Counted from the first letter of the stretch, positions 54,464 to 63,335 are shown. The stretch: 64,000 nucleotides of DNA from JBAZZQ01 sp041658725 (GCA_041658725.1 JBAZZQ010000014.1:1-64000), one strand, 5' to 3'. Numbers and translations are program-made. The notes: generated by a model not told the origin, from the letters alone.

Positions 54464-56386
54464 CTATTTTTCTTTACCGGCCTTGGCCTTCTCGATCAAA
54501 TCTTTTGCTTTGGCTTCTACCAGGCGTCGTCCCTGTTTGTAGAGAACATCCTTATACTTTTTAATGTCTTTATCAAAGCTAATATTTAATGTATCTTGTT
54601 TCAAGATTGTCCCATCATCCATTTTAACAGTGATGACCGTGGCCGTTTCCTTTCGGGCCTCGGTCGAAGGCTTACCCGCCTCTTGAACAGTTACTTCAAC
54701 ATTCGGCGTAACCTCCTGGAGCGTCGCTCCGGTGCCGAAATCAATTTCCTGACGCGACTCGATGATCTTTCCATCCAGTTGATTGCGCCAAGTCTTGCCT
54801 ACCATTTTCTTTCCGCCAATGGATTGACCGGGTTTTACTTCGAAATTCTCTTTGTAAATATATCCCGCATTCCACTTGTAAATGGTCACAGTCACGCTCT
54901 TGGCTCCGTTTGAGACATTGCTCAAGAAAAAATAGTTTTCACGCTCCACCGTCACCGGCACTGAGGACTCGGACCACGAGCCTTCGATACCGACCAGAAG
55001 CGTATTTTCAGGCTTCTTTAAGATCGGGGTGTAACCAGCCAAGGGGTTGAACATGACCACCCGCATCCGATATTTATAAGTCTTTCCCGGCGTGGCGGTT
55101 AAATCATGCACCCAGACCGTGAGTGTTTTCTGGTTTTTTCTTTGTTCGTCCGTCATGCGCATTGTTTCTCGCTGCGGGGTGACTCTCTGCTGCGGCATCC
55201 CCGGTCCACCGGGTCCCATCGGAAATCCGCCCGGACCCCTTGGGTCCATGCCTCCGGGGCCCATCGGCATCCCCGGCATCCCCGGCATCCCTCCCGGACC
55301 CATTTCAGGACCACCGGCACGCTGACGGTTTATCGCCTCGGTCGGACGATTTCCACCCCGCCTGGGTCGTTCATTACCCATCATAGGAGCATTCCCGCCT
55401 AGTCCTCCCGGACCACCCGTAAGCCCACCGCCAAGTCCGGGGCCAACAGACCTACTCCTGGGCGCGCGTCGAACCGGTTTGGGTTTTTCAACCGCGGGTT
55501 TGACTTCAGCCTGGGCTTTGATCTCTTTTTCTGATTCCGTGGGGTCTTTCCATTCGTCCGGACCACCTAATGTCAGCGGTGGAAATGCCGGTGTCAAGGC
55601 ATAATTTTCTATTTCCGTGGGACTTCGAAACAGGTTAGCGATGGCTGCGGTTAGATTATCAAAGGAATCAACAGTTAAAGGTTTGTTCGGCTCGAGCAGC
55701 AATGCTTTTGGATCCAAAACGGAAGGGACATCCACCCACTTCCCGAGTTTTCCATCCGCGCCAACCTGGGTTCGTTGCAGGTCGGCTCGGAAAAAGAGGG
55801 GTTCGCGTTCCAGCTTTTCCGGAAGATATTCCATGGCCGAACGCTGTTTCTCCATATCGATCTGCCCCGCCACGGTTACCCAGCTTATTTCCGCTTCATC
55901 CTCAAAATTCTTCAGTAAGTCCTGAAGGTATTCCGTGCTTTTTAATTCCAGCGTGCTTCGACCGGTGGAAAAGACGAGCTTTTCAGGAACGGGCACCGGC
56001 GGAAGATCATATTTCGTTAGTATAGTGATCTGTTTATTTCGCTCGGGTCCACCTATGTTCATCGGCACCACCGGCGCAAGTGCGAGCTTAAGATCATCGG
56101 GTAATCCCACCAGTTTTAACGCCGGGTCCCTGGTGGTCGCGGTAGCGGGAACCTGAATCTTCGGCCATTGGCTTTGTTGATCCCTGGCCTTCTGTTCGAT
56201 CCGCTCCGCGTTTTGCCGAACCAGGAGATACGCCTGGCCCGGACGAGCGACTTCACCGTCGATCAGGACGTTCGTGGGCGAACTGATCATGTAGGCAAAG
56301 AGGGTATACAGCAATACGATGACGGCGATACCCAAAACACCCTTTTCAAAATGCTCTTCTATTGGATTGATTTTTTTTGTGGGCAT
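54464..56386 (-). CDS. Pilus-system periplasmic protein (PilP/Amuc_1099-like) with Gly/Met/Pro linker
   Basis: From the ATG at 56386 (GGGAG 8 nt upstream) the product has 640 residues: one N-terminal membrane span (near 14-37) and the rest in the periplasm. Residues about 315-402 are a Gly/Met/Pro-rich linker (GGPGMPQQR-type units), much like the one in the PilM-PilN protein of this operon. A C-terminal domain (VWVHDLTATPGKTYKYRMRV, then SVTVTIYKWNAGYIY) is beta-rich. Position between PilO-like and secretin suggests the PilP role, or the Amuc_1099 role in Akkermansia. This is inference from gene order and topology. Confidence 0.75.
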   Translation of the reverse strand: MPTKKINPIEEHFEKGVLGIAVIVLLYTLFAYMISSPTNVLIDGEVARPGQAYLLVRQNAERIEQKARDQQSQWPKIQVPATATTRDPALKLVGLPDDLKLALAPVVPMNIGGPERNKQITILTKYDLPPVPVPEKLVFSTGRSTLELKSTEYLQDLLKNFEDEAEISWVTVAGQIDMEKQRSAMEYLPEKLEREPLFFRADLQRTQVGADGKLGKWVDVPSVLDPKALLLEPNKPLTVDSFDNLTAAIANLFRSPTEIENYALTPAFPPLTLGGPDEWKDPTESEKEIKAQAEVKPAVEKPKPVRRAPRSRSVGPGLGGGLTGGPGGLGGNAPMMGNERPRRGGNRPTEAINRQRAGGPEMGPGGMPGMPGMPMGPGGMDPRGPGGFPMGPGGPGMPQQRVTPQRETMRMTDEQRKNQKTLTVWVHDLTATPGKTYKYRMRVVMFNPLAGYTPILKKPENTLLVGIEGSWSESSVPVTVERENYFFLSNVSNGAKSVTVTIYKWNAGYIYKENFEVKPGQSIGGKKMVGKTWRNQLDGKIIESRQEIDFGTGATLQEVTPNVEVTVQEAGKPSTEARKETATVITVKMDDGTILKQDTLNISFDKDIKKYKDVLYKQGRRLVEAKAKDLIEKAKAGKEK

Positions 56387-56444
56387 ATTAATCTCCCGTA
56401 TCCCTGGTCCCCCCGTGTTTTCTACATTACAGGGGGGACGGGGG

Positions 56445-57839
56445 TCATTTTGGTGGTTCCTCAGGATTATCTCCAGGCTCACTTCCCAGGGCTTGACGAA
56501 TCGTTTTAGGCATCAATCCCGTCAACCCCGTTCGCTTATCCATATCTTCCAGTTCTTTCGTCGTCCCGTTGTACAGCGAAACAAAACTTTTTCCCTTGTC
56601 ATTGACACCATATCCGACGATTCCCCAATGATAAAAATCACGCAGCAAGTAGCCTTCCCAATACGTGGTCAGCTTCACGACCGGCGCGCTGCCAAATTGA
56701 TACAAATCCGGCGTTTTAGCGGTTGCATAATTTCCGGCGTTGGAAACCGATGAGGGATTAACGGCCTCGATATTCCACATGTATAGCAGATAATGGCTTT
56801 GCCGGTACATGGCGTCGATAAACGAGGGAATCTTACGGGAGTCGACGGTCAGGACGATCGAAAATCGAAGCACATCGCAATATTGATCCGACTTCAAGCC
56901 GGAAAAACTCTCCGGGCCGGAAAATTCGGTCGCTCCGACAAAATCCACTTTGCCTTCCTCGGAAGAAAGCAGGTATCCATGCATGACCTGGACCTTGTTG
57001 ATCTGTTTGACGACTGAATCGAGAACATTTTTCGCCGAGGCATTCGTCTGGGCCACCGCATTGGCGATATCGTCCTGAATCCAGTAAGAAAGCTGGGCCC
57101 ACCACATATCCTCAACGGCGGGAGGTCGTCCCGTGGTCGGTGAGTAGACTTCAGAAATAATGTCCAGCGAGCTAAAAGGCTCGCAGTAAACTTTTATTTT
57201 TTCCGCCTTTTTCATGGCGGCCCCGAAAGAGGCCTGGACGTCCATATTTTCCTGCCCAATCCCAAATGTGGCGCCCGGTTTACCCCTGGTGAGTTTTGTC
57301 CCCTTGGGTTTGGTAATATCCTCGCTCATCAATCCCTGCTGCCGCAACAACCATTCCTTTTCCCCGGCGATCTCTTTGGCGTTGGGAATCCCTCCCGCCT
57401 GCATCTTGACGAGAAGAGAGTTGATCGCCTCCTTGTACTTGACGGGGAACTTGTAGGAAAGTGTTTCCGGAACCGGTTGAGGAAAAATTCCATCCAAAAT
57501 CGGTCCGCGTTTCAACGTTTTTTTGACCGGATCATATCCGATATTTTCCTGCAGGACCTCTTGAAGGGCTTTGTTCCCCTGGACCTTGAATAGAACTCCC
57601 ACCTTTTTGAGGTTCTCGATGACTCCTTGCGTCGGTATAAGATTTTTCGTCTCACCCCCAGGCACCGCGACAGGCACACCGGTCAAAAGCGATTTTACCG
57701 TATCCGCCTCCTGCTGCGCGGGGCTTAATAAGGCGGCGACTCCTCCAATCTGGCCAATTCCCAGCACCAAACCCGCCAGCGCCAAAAGGGCCACCGCACC
57801 GCTTACGACCAAGATCAAGTTTTTCTTGACAAAATCCAT
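56445..57839 (-). CDS. Pilus-system inner-membrane protein (PilO/Amuc_1100-like)
   Basis: This 464-residue protein has an N-terminal span (VVSGAVALLALAGLVLGIGQ), then periplasmic helices and beta structure. Residues about 260-420 carry a ferredoxin-like pattern (LDSVVKQINKVQVMHGYLL, CDVLRFSIVLTVDSRKIPSF), as in PilO/EpsM-type proteins. Gene order PilM - this - PilP-like - secretin resembles the Akkermansia Amuc_1101-1100-1099-1098 set, in which Amuc_1100 occupies this place. Direct sequence similarity was not tested. It starts 14 nt after the PilM gene ends, and 58 nt separate it from the next gene. Confidence 0.75.
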   Translation of the reverse strand: MDFVKKNLILVVSGAVALLALAGLVLGIGQIGGVAALLSPAQQEADTVKSLLTGVPVAVPGGETKNLIPTQGVIENLKKVGVLFKVQGNKALQEVLQENIGYDPVKKTLKRGPILDGIFPQPVPETLSYKFPVKYKEAINSLLVKMQAGGIPNAKEIAGEKEWLLRQQGLMSEDITKPKGTKLTRGKPGATFGIGQENMDVQASFGAAMKKAEKIKVYCEPFSSLDIISEVYSPTTGRPPAVEDMWWAQLSYWIQDDIANAVAQTNASAKNVLDSVVKQINKVQVMHGYLLSSEEGKVDFVGATEFSGPESFSGLKSDQYCDVLRFSIVLTVDSRKIPSFIDAMYRQSHYLLYMWNIEAVNPSSVSNAGNYATAKTPDLYQFGSAPVVKLTTYWEGYLLRDFYHWGIVGYGVNDKGKSFVSLYNGTTKELEDMDKRTGLTGLMPKTIRQALGSEPGDNPEEPPK

Positions 57840-57853
57840 ATCCTGTAAACCTC

Positions 57854-60046
57854 TTATTTTTGTTCCGTTTCGAGGCTACCGCCTTTGGTAGAATTCCCAG
57901 GTTCCACCGGCGGAGCCCCTAAATTAACCACGAAGGTCACGATAAATAACGAATCATTGACGATCACCTCATCCGTCAGAGGATCCTTGGAAAGATTTTC
58001 TCGATTCATCTCCCCCTGGTTTAACGAAGCAGGCGGGACCAATGTCTGACAACTTCCCAACCGAACATGATCGATCCAGAAAGGCATCTTGTTTTTAACG
58101 GCATATTTTTTCCCGTAATTTTGTAACGACTTCATCAACGTGGCGGTCAGAAAATCCGGTGCCCCGGCGTGCGGGGTCGTTCCGTCGATCGTAATAAGGA
58201 AGGCCTTGGCCCCTTGGCCGTCGCCGGCTACACCCGGACCAGTAGATTCTGAACGACGGTGTAATCCGCTTCCCGATGCCCCGGGTTCAGGACTACCAGG
58301 TCCACCAGGACCACCAGGCATACCACCGGGACCACCAGGAAAACCACCAGGCATACCGCCCATCGGACCACCAGGCATACCACCGGGACCACCAGGAAAA
58401 CCACCAGGCATACCGCCCATCGGACCACCCGGCATACCACCCATCGGTCCACCCATCTGACCCATCCCTGGACTCGCCTCGCTCGTCCTGCTCACAGTGC
58501 GAAGATTACTGCTCTGACCGGACTTTTCCAGGTCAGCGATCGCCTGATCCGTCAGGTTCGGCACATAAGTCACTTGAATGGTATTGACTATCAACTGAGT
58601 GCGGTTCTCCCTGGGAATCGACCCTGCGGCTTTTTTATACTCATCCAGGCTCTGCGCCTCAGCCAATTCCTTCTGCGTCGGAATCGATTTTGCGATTAAA
58701 CCCATCAATTGCGGAAGGACCAGCCTCTGCTTCGAGAGTTGCTCAAGGTCCGTCACAAGCTTGCTCTTGAGGGTTTCAAAGTTCGAGTAGGTTTGATAAT
58801 CCGTTCTGTTCTGGTTGCCCGCCTGGATGATCTGTTCCGTCACCTGCTGATTTTGCTCCATGTCGGCACGGATCACGCTCGTAACGCTCAGCGCCTTCAA
58901 CCAGACACCGGCCGCCGCAAGAACCAGGCAGGCCGCCGCGCCCATAAACCAATATCCTTTCTGTTTCCACGCCACCTGACGGACAATCTCCGCGGGCATC
59001 AAGTCCGTATTCACTTTCGCCAGACCCAACCCTTGAATCGCCAATCCATACGCCACGGCCAGAGTCAAAACGTTTTCCGAAAAATCGGCCTCGTTAATAC
59101 CACCCGTCAAGCTCACCTTGGACAGCGAGTCCAGCCGCTTGACCGGCATACCCAGGTTCTGCTGTAGAAATTTCAGCAAACCAGGCAATCGAAAAGCGTT
59201 CCCCAGAGCATGCATTTGGGACACATGCGATTCGCGGTTCACTGATGTGTAAAAACCGATCGATCTCTGAAATTCCGCCGACAGATCCGAAAACACCGGA
59301 CGCATCGACTGGAATACCGCACGAGCGTATTTACTCGTTGCGGCGGTGCATTTTAACTCTTCCGCCTTGGCAAAATTCAACTTAAAAGACTTTTGCAACG
59401 CCTCGGTAAAATTATTTCCACCCAACGGAATATTCCGCAGCCAAAGCCGATGATCCTCGGTAATCAAAAAATTCGTATTCTGGGCCCCGACGTCCGCGAT
59501 CACGCCGGCCTCTTTGCCGATCAATCCCTCCCAGAAAAAAGCGTTATACAAAGCCACCGGGGCCGTCTGAACCATAATCGGATGAATTTTAAGCTCATGA
59601 AAATAACCCAGATATTGTGAAATAATCGACGTCTTGATCGCGAAAATCCCAACTTCCACTTCCGGCGATCCTTCCGGCTGAAAGACATGATAATCCCACA
59701 CCACTTCGTCGATCCCGAACGGAATCTGCTGCGTCGCTTCATAATGGACGATGTCGGGAATTTTTTTGGGCTCCACCGGCGGAAGTTTTGAAAACCGGGC
59801 AAAACTTCGATGACCGGGAACGGAAATAATCACCGGGTCTTTGATCACAGGAAACTGGGCGGCGAATTTCGCCAAAGTCTGACGAATGAGCGCCGGTTCG
59901 TCGGCCTCCGGCTGTGAAAGAATTTGCTCATGAGGAAGGATGACATAGCTGTCGATCTCGACGTCCTCGCCAACCAGTTTCGCGTGTATCGCCTTGAGGG
60001 CGCTTTGCCCGATATCAATCGCCCATACCGCTTTGGATGCAGGCAT
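57854..60046 (-). CDS. PilM-PilN fusion protein of the pilus system
   Basis: This protein has 730 residues. Residues about 1-345 are an actin-like PilM domain (AIDIGQSALKAI, NTNFLITEDHRLWLRNIPLGG, and VSLTGGINEADFSENVL for nucleotide binding). A membrane span near 364-386 (GAAACLVLAAAGVWLKAL) and a periplasmic PilN-like region follow. Residues about 523-597 are a Gly/Met/Pro-rich linker made of 19-residue tandem units. The C-terminal domain (about 600-730) is alpha-beta. Usually PilM and PilN are separate; the fusion links the cytoplasmic ATP-binding ring to the periplasm in one chain. It heads the four-gene operon. Confidence 0.85.
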   Translation of the reverse strand: MPASKAVWAIDIGQSALKAIHAKLVGEDVEIDSYVILPHEQILSQPEADEPALIRQTLAKFAAQFPVIKDPVIISVPGHRSFARFSKLPPVEPKKIPDIVHYEATQQIPFGIDEVVWDYHVFQPEGSPEVEVGIFAIKTSIISQYLGYFHELKIHPIMVQTAPVALYNAFFWEGLIGKEAGVIADVGAQNTNFLITEDHRLWLRNIPLGGNNFTEALQKSFKLNFAKAEELKCTAATSKYARAVFQSMRPVFSDLSAEFQRSIGFYTSVNRESHVSQMHALGNAFRLPGLLKFLQQNLGMPVKRLDSLSKVSLTGGINEADFSENVLTLAVAYGLAIQGLGLAKVNTDLMPAEIVRQVAWKQKGYWFMGAAACLVLAAAGVWLKALSVTSVIRADMEQNQQVTEQIIQAGNQNRTDYQTYSNFETLKSKLVTDLEQLSKQRLVLPQLMGLIAKSIPTQKELAEAQSLDEYKKAAGSIPRENRTQLIVNTIQVTYVPNLTDQAIADLEKSGQSSNLRTVSRTSEASPGMGQMGGPMGGMPGGPMGGMPGGFPGGPGGMPGGPMGGMPGGFPGGPGGMPGGPGGPGSPEPGASGSGLHRRSESTGPGVAGDGQGAKAFLITIDGTTPHAGAPDFLTATLMKSLQNYGKKYAVKNKMPFWIDHVRLGSCQTLVPPASLNQGEMNRENLSKDPLTDEVIVNDSLFIVTFVVNLGAPPVEPGNSTKGGSLETEQK
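58318..58437 (-). repeat. 57-nt tandem repeat coding for the Gly/Met/Pro linker
   Basis: Two near-identical 57-nt units (beginning 58318 and 58375 on the plus strand) plus partial units encode 19-residue repeats such as MPGGFPGGPGGMPGGPMGG within the PilM-PilN protein. Copy number is likely to vary. Confidence 0.85.
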
Positions 60047-60070
60047 CTATTCATCTCCTACGAGTAAAAT

Positions 60071-60099
60071 TTGAGTTTCTCGCTCGTTTACGTTATACG
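60071..60099 (+). promoter_or_regulatory. Candidate promoter giving a leaderless mtaB transcript
   Basis: TTGAGT (60071-60076) and TATACG (60094-60099) are separated by 17 nt. Transcription would begin at about 60106, at the ATG at 60107, which has no ribosome site. Confidence 0.45.
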
Positions 60100-60106
60100 A
60101 TTATAT

Positions 60107-61528
60107 ATGCGCAAATACAAAATTTACACTCTCGGCTGCAAAGTCGCCCAGGCCGAAGGCCACCAGCTGCGACTTTTGCTCGACCGCTTCGGATTACTCC
60201 AAGCCGCGAAGGATGAACCACCCGACCTCTGCGTGGTCAATACCTGCGCCGTCACCTCAACCGCCGCGGGCAAATCCCGACGGCTCATTTTCAAGCTTGC
60301 CAGATTATACCCTGCCGGGCAAATCGTGCTCTTGGGATGCTACGCGTCCACGGTCGATCTTTCCATCCGAAACATTCCTCAGGTCGTCCTGATCGCCGAT
60401 CATCATCGGGGAATTACGTCTGCGCTGGAGGATTTTCTCCTCCAAACGGTTGTAGATATCAAACCGCTTTTCTCGCCAAAGGTCAAGAACAAATTTAAAA
60501 CCTCTCAATCCAGACATCGCGCGTTTCTAAAAATCCAGGACGGCTGCGACGCGAATTGCACGTATTGCATCATCCCACAACTAAGACCAAAAGTCCATTC
60601 ACTCTCTCCAAGCGAAGTTATCGACCAGGCTAAAACGCTTATACAGGCCGGCCACCAGGAAATCGTCCTGTGCGGAATTTTCCTCGGCGGCTATGGAAAA
60701 GACACCACCCGCAAAACCAGATTCAACCAGCCCGGTGAACCCCTAGCCGATTTAATCACAAATCTCCTGGCCATCCCCAACCTGGGCCGATTAAGACTGT
60801 CCAGCCTCGAACCCCTCGATCTAACCAATGAACTCCTAAAGGTCCTAAGTTCCTCCGATAAGGTTGCCGGTCATTTACATTTACCATTACAATCCGGCTC
60901 CGACAATATCCTACGCCGCATGGGCCGCCAATATCGCTCCGCCGATTATCTCCAAGCCGTAGAGTCCGCCAAAAAATCAATACCAAATCTAGCCCTGACC
61001 ACCGACATCATCGTAGGCTTCCCAGGCGAGACCGACGAAGATTTCCAGCAAACCTTAAAAGTAAGCGAAAAATCAGCCTTCGCCAAAATCCACATCTTCC
61101 CTTTCAGCTCCCGCCCCGGCACTCCCGCCGCCCAATGGCAAAACGAAAAAATCAACCCCAAAAAATTGGAGTCCCGCCTCCAAATCCTGAATGACCTGGA
61201 AAAAACTCTAGCCCTGCAATTCCGCCAAAAATTCCAAAACCAACTCGTCCGCGTCCTGGTAGAAAAAATCGAACCCCCTAAATCCTCAAAGAGACGCGAC
61301 CGTAAGGGAGTGGGTATTGAAGGAGCGCATATTGAGGAAACGGGCATTAAGGGCGCAGGTATTATTGACAACTCCCCAGACCTCTGCTATTGCCAAGGCC
61401 GCGCAGATCAATATTTCACCGTCCGCTTCCCCGGCCACCCAGAATTCGACAACCAGTTTCACCCAGTAAAGATCATCCAAACCGACCAGGAACCCCTGAC
61501 AGGCCAGGTAGAAAATCACTACATATAA
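60107..61528 (+). CDS. MtaB-type tRNA methylthiotransferase (radical SAM)
   Basis: From the ATG at 60107 the protein has 473 residues. The N-terminal cysteines of the auxiliary cluster are in YTLGCKV, VVNTCAV and LLGCYAS. The radical-SAM motif is CDANCTYC near residue 145, followed by the IIVGFPGETDEDFQ segment. A TRAM-like C-terminal domain binds tRNA. The family adds methylthio groups to t6A37 (MtaB) or i6A37 (MiaB). MtaB is my preference because of the CTYC and IIPQLRP forms, but it is not certain. Within the C-terminal domain (about residues 395-425) is an in-frame insertion derived from a REP-like sequence and a 15-nt tandem repeat. Confidence 0.88.
   Translation: MRKYKIYTLGCKVAQAEGHQLRLLLDRFGLLQAAKDEPPDLCVVNTCAVTSTAAGKSRRLIFKLARLYPAGQIVLLGCYASTVDLSIRNIPQVVLIADHHRGITSALEDFLLQTVVDIKPLFSPKVKNKFKTSQSRHRAFLKIQDGCDANCTYCIIPQLRPKVHSLSPSEVIDQAKTLIQAGHQEIVLCGIFLGGYGKDTTRKTRFNQPGEPLADLITNLLAIPNLGRLRLSSLEPLDLTNELLKVLSSSDKVAGHLHLPLQSGSDNILRRMGRQYRSADYLQAVESAKKSIPNLALTTDIIVGFPGETDEDFQQTLKVSEKSAFAKIHIFPFSSRPGTPAAQWQNEKINPKKLESRLQILNDLEKTLALQFRQKFQNQLVRVLVEKIEPPKSSKRRDRKGVGIEGAHIEETGIKGAGIIDNSPDLCYCQGRADQYFTVRFPGHPEFDNQFHPVKIIQTDQEPLTGQVENHYI
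61296..61368 (+). repeat. REP-A half copy and 15-nt tandem repeat inside the mtaB-like gene
   Basis: GCGACCGTAAGGGAGTGGGT at 61296-61315 matches the REP family A core with one change. It is directly followed by four degenerate 15-nt units (from about 61313) that encode GIEGA, HIEET, GIKGA and GIIDN. The reading frame is kept throughout. Confidence 0.8.
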
Positions 61529-61583
61529 GAAAATATGCACCATTCAAGTCTCGGTCCTATCCCGTCATTACTCTCTCTCTTTC

Positions 61584-61674
61584 GTCATCGTCCGGCTTGA
61601 CCGGACGATCCAGTCCTCTTTTCTCATGGCCGGAGGAACACCCACTGGATCATCCGGTCAATCCGGATGATGAC
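61584..61674. repeat. Palindromic intergenic element (31-nt arms)
   Basis: Arms at 61584-61614 and 61644-61674 pair with three mismatches of 31. Each arm is itself nearly palindromic (ATCGTCCGG..CCGGACGAT), so four hairpins could form. It lies downstream of the mtaB-like gene. Confidence 0.85.
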
Positions 61675-61744
61675 AAGGAGAGGTTGGTCTGAACGCTTAC
61701 CATACATGTTTATAAAAGCGTCTAAATTTTTATCTTCCTGCTGA

Positions 61745-61836
61745 TTGTAGACCAAGACAATATTTTCCTTGCTCTCCAGTTTTTGAATTCTTAGAATCAA
61801 AATTCGGATGGATGGAAATGGTGGATCAAAGACGAT
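61745..61836 (-). repeat. 90-bp dispersed repeat, copy 2
   Basis: This is the inverted counterpart of 22321-22410 at about nine in ten positions. It ends 28 nt before the start codon of the DUF6602-like gene, so it could carry its promoter or be a mobile remnant. Confidence 0.8.
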
Positions 61837-61864
61837 TCAACCTACAAAACTATATGATAGGCAC

Positions 61865-62659
61865 ATGAGCGCTAACCGAACAAAACCGAACGTATCTCGG
61901 GCGATGAAGGATTTGGCGGAGCATTACGCCAGCGAACTCGACTCGCAGATTGGGACGCTCAATCACTTCGCGAGGAACCCCGGGGAGATAGGACGGGCAC
62001 ACGAGTTTTTTTTGCGCGGCATTCTCGCTAGGTTTCTGCCCGGAGACATTAGAATCAGCAGTGGCTTCGTTGCCTCTCCGAACTGTACTTCCCGTCAGCA
62101 GGACATACTGATCCACAAGCGAAATTTCAGTACGCTTTTTGAAGTCGGCGATTGCACTGTTATCGACTACAAGTCCTTTGTCGGTGCAATCGAGGTCAAG
62201 ACAAGGCTTGATTCAACCAAAATATTTGGAGAAACGATCAAGGCCCAAGCCGAACTCCGAAGGCAATTACGTAGTCAAGGGTTGTACGCTGTGTACGCCT
62301 ACGATGGTATGTATGCTGAGAAGGCACTTGAAGCATTCTGGGATTTCGTTCGTGAGGATCCAACCAAAAACCATGACTTGAGGCCCGATGTCGTACTCGT
62401 CCAAAAGAAATACCTCTTACAAGTCAACCGAGATGGGAGTCGGAAGTCACCGCCGTTCCGCCTTTGGCGTATAGACAAGGACGTTACCCAAGGACAGGCA
62501 CTTCTTGCTTTGGTGGCTTCCGTCTGGCAGTATGGTCAAAATACCGTACTTCCCTGGTGGCTGTCGAGCTGGAACGACCAGCTTCGTTTGGCGACTGATG
62601 GATCACAACAAGTCCAATGGCCTCATGATCTCCAGAAATCATTATGTCAGGAATCGTAA
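61865..62659 (+). CDS. DUF6602-like protein, PD-(D/E)XK nuclease-like pattern
   Basis: This 264-residue protein is from the ATG at 61865. Residues about 35-135 follow the DUF6602 pattern: GEIGRAHEFFLRGILARFLP, ISSGFV, TSRQQDILIHKRN, VIDYKSFVGAIEVKT. The D-I-L-I and A-I-E-V-K-T pair matches the D..ExK layout of restriction-like nuclease folds, which might mean a nuclease, although catalysis is unproven. Upstream context is repeat-derived. Similar proteins occur in defence regions, but no partner gene is evident here. Confidence 0.65.
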   Translation: MSANRTKPNVSRAMKDLAEHYASELDSQIGTLNHFARNPGEIGRAHEFFLRGILARFLPGDIRISSGFVASPNCTSRQQDILIHKRNFSTLFEVGDCTVIDYKSFVGAIEVKTRLDSTKIFGETIKAQAELRRQLRSQGLYAVYAYDGMYAEKALEAFWDFVREDPTKNHDLRPDVVLVQKKYLLQVNRDGSRKSPPFRLWRIDKDVTQGQALLALVASVWQYGQNTVLPWWLSSWNDQLRLATDGSQQVQWPHDLQKSLCQES

Positions 62660-62682
62660 CATGAAAACGCGCGTAGAGCTTG

Positions 62683-62759
62683 GTAGGGTGCGTCTGGACG
62701 CACAGATAAAATTTAGGTTAGGTGGCATCATGGAAATGATGCGTCAAGACGCATCCTAC
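62683..62759. repeat. Palindromic element with GGTGCGTC core
   Basis: GTAGGGTGCGTCTGGACGCAC (62683-62703) is itself a hairpin. A second hairpin, GATGCGTCAAGACGCATC, lies at 62738-62755, followed by CTAC to 62759, so the ends GTAG and CTAC also pair. A related palindrome is at 63315-63335. Confidence 0.75.
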
Positions 62760-62848
62760 AAAACTTGACACGCACGAGTGAGGTGAAACAACGGACCTTT
62801 TATCAAAAGTTGATAAAAAGTTTAATCCACAGAAGAAAGGGGCCGGAA

Positions 62849-63289
62849 ATGACTACAGAAAAACGCCTGGAGAAGCTGGAAAGGGAATTGGCCGAAACCA
62901 AGGCAGGATTAGCCCACGCGAAGCGCCTGGCCCGCGGGCTATTGGCAGTTATGGGCTTGGCTGTGGGGACTTATCTTTTCGCTGGGGTTTTAATGGCTAA
63001 AACAGCCTCTGCCCAGGTAGGCAAAAGTGGCTTGCGGGAAGTCCGCGCCACTGCGTTCTTTCTTGAGGACGAAAACGGCAAGGTCCGCGCCCGGCTGACT
63101 GTGGACAAGGTTGGGCCGATGCTGCTCCTGCTCGACGAGAACGGCAAGTTCCGCGCCGAGCTAAATGGGTCGCGGCTGCTCCTGCGCGATGAGAACGAGA
63201 AGCGCCGCGTCGCGCTGTTCGTGGGCAAGGCCGGGCCGGTGCTGGGCCTGTTCGACGAGAACGAGAAGCCGATCTGGCGCGCCCCGTAG
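62849..63289 (+). CDS. Membrane protein with a coiled coil and DENGK-type beta repeats
   Basis: This 146-residue protein starts at the ATG at 62849 (AAAGG upstream). Residues about 3-28 are a charged helix suited to a coiled coil. Residues 32-54 are one hydrophobic span with a possible cleavage region after AKTASAQ. Four repeats of the form L-x-D-E-N-[GE]-K-x-R-x-x-L (FFLEDENGKVRARL, LLLDENGKFRAEL, LLRDENEKRRVAL, GLFDENEKPIW) then alternate strand and loop. I recognise no named family; the repeat might bind a ligand or the cell surface. Confidence 0.7.
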   Translation: MTTEKRLEKLERELAETKAGLAHAKRLARGLLAVMGLAVGTYLFAGVLMAKTASAQVGKSGLREVRATAFFLEDENGKVRARLTVDKVGPMLLLLDENGKFRAELNGSRLLLRDENEKRRVALFVGKAGPVLGLFDENEKPIWRAP

Positions 63290-63314
63290 CTGGGGTCGAT
63301 TGAAAGAGTTTCGT

Positions 63315-63335
63315 ATGGTGCGTCTGACGCACCAT
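63315..63335. terminator. Perfect 10-bp palindrome with T run after the DENGK gene
   Basis: ATGGTGCGTC and GACGCACCAT are perfect arms around one base; CTTTTT follows. It sits 26 nt after the stop codon of the DENGK-repeat gene and belongs to the same motif family as 62683-62703. Confidence 0.55.

Noticed and set aside
58318..58437. Tandem repeat that might suggest a CRISPR array
   Set aside because: The 57-nt units are contiguous and in frame inside a Gly/Met/Pro-rich protein segment; there are no unique spacers and no cas genes.
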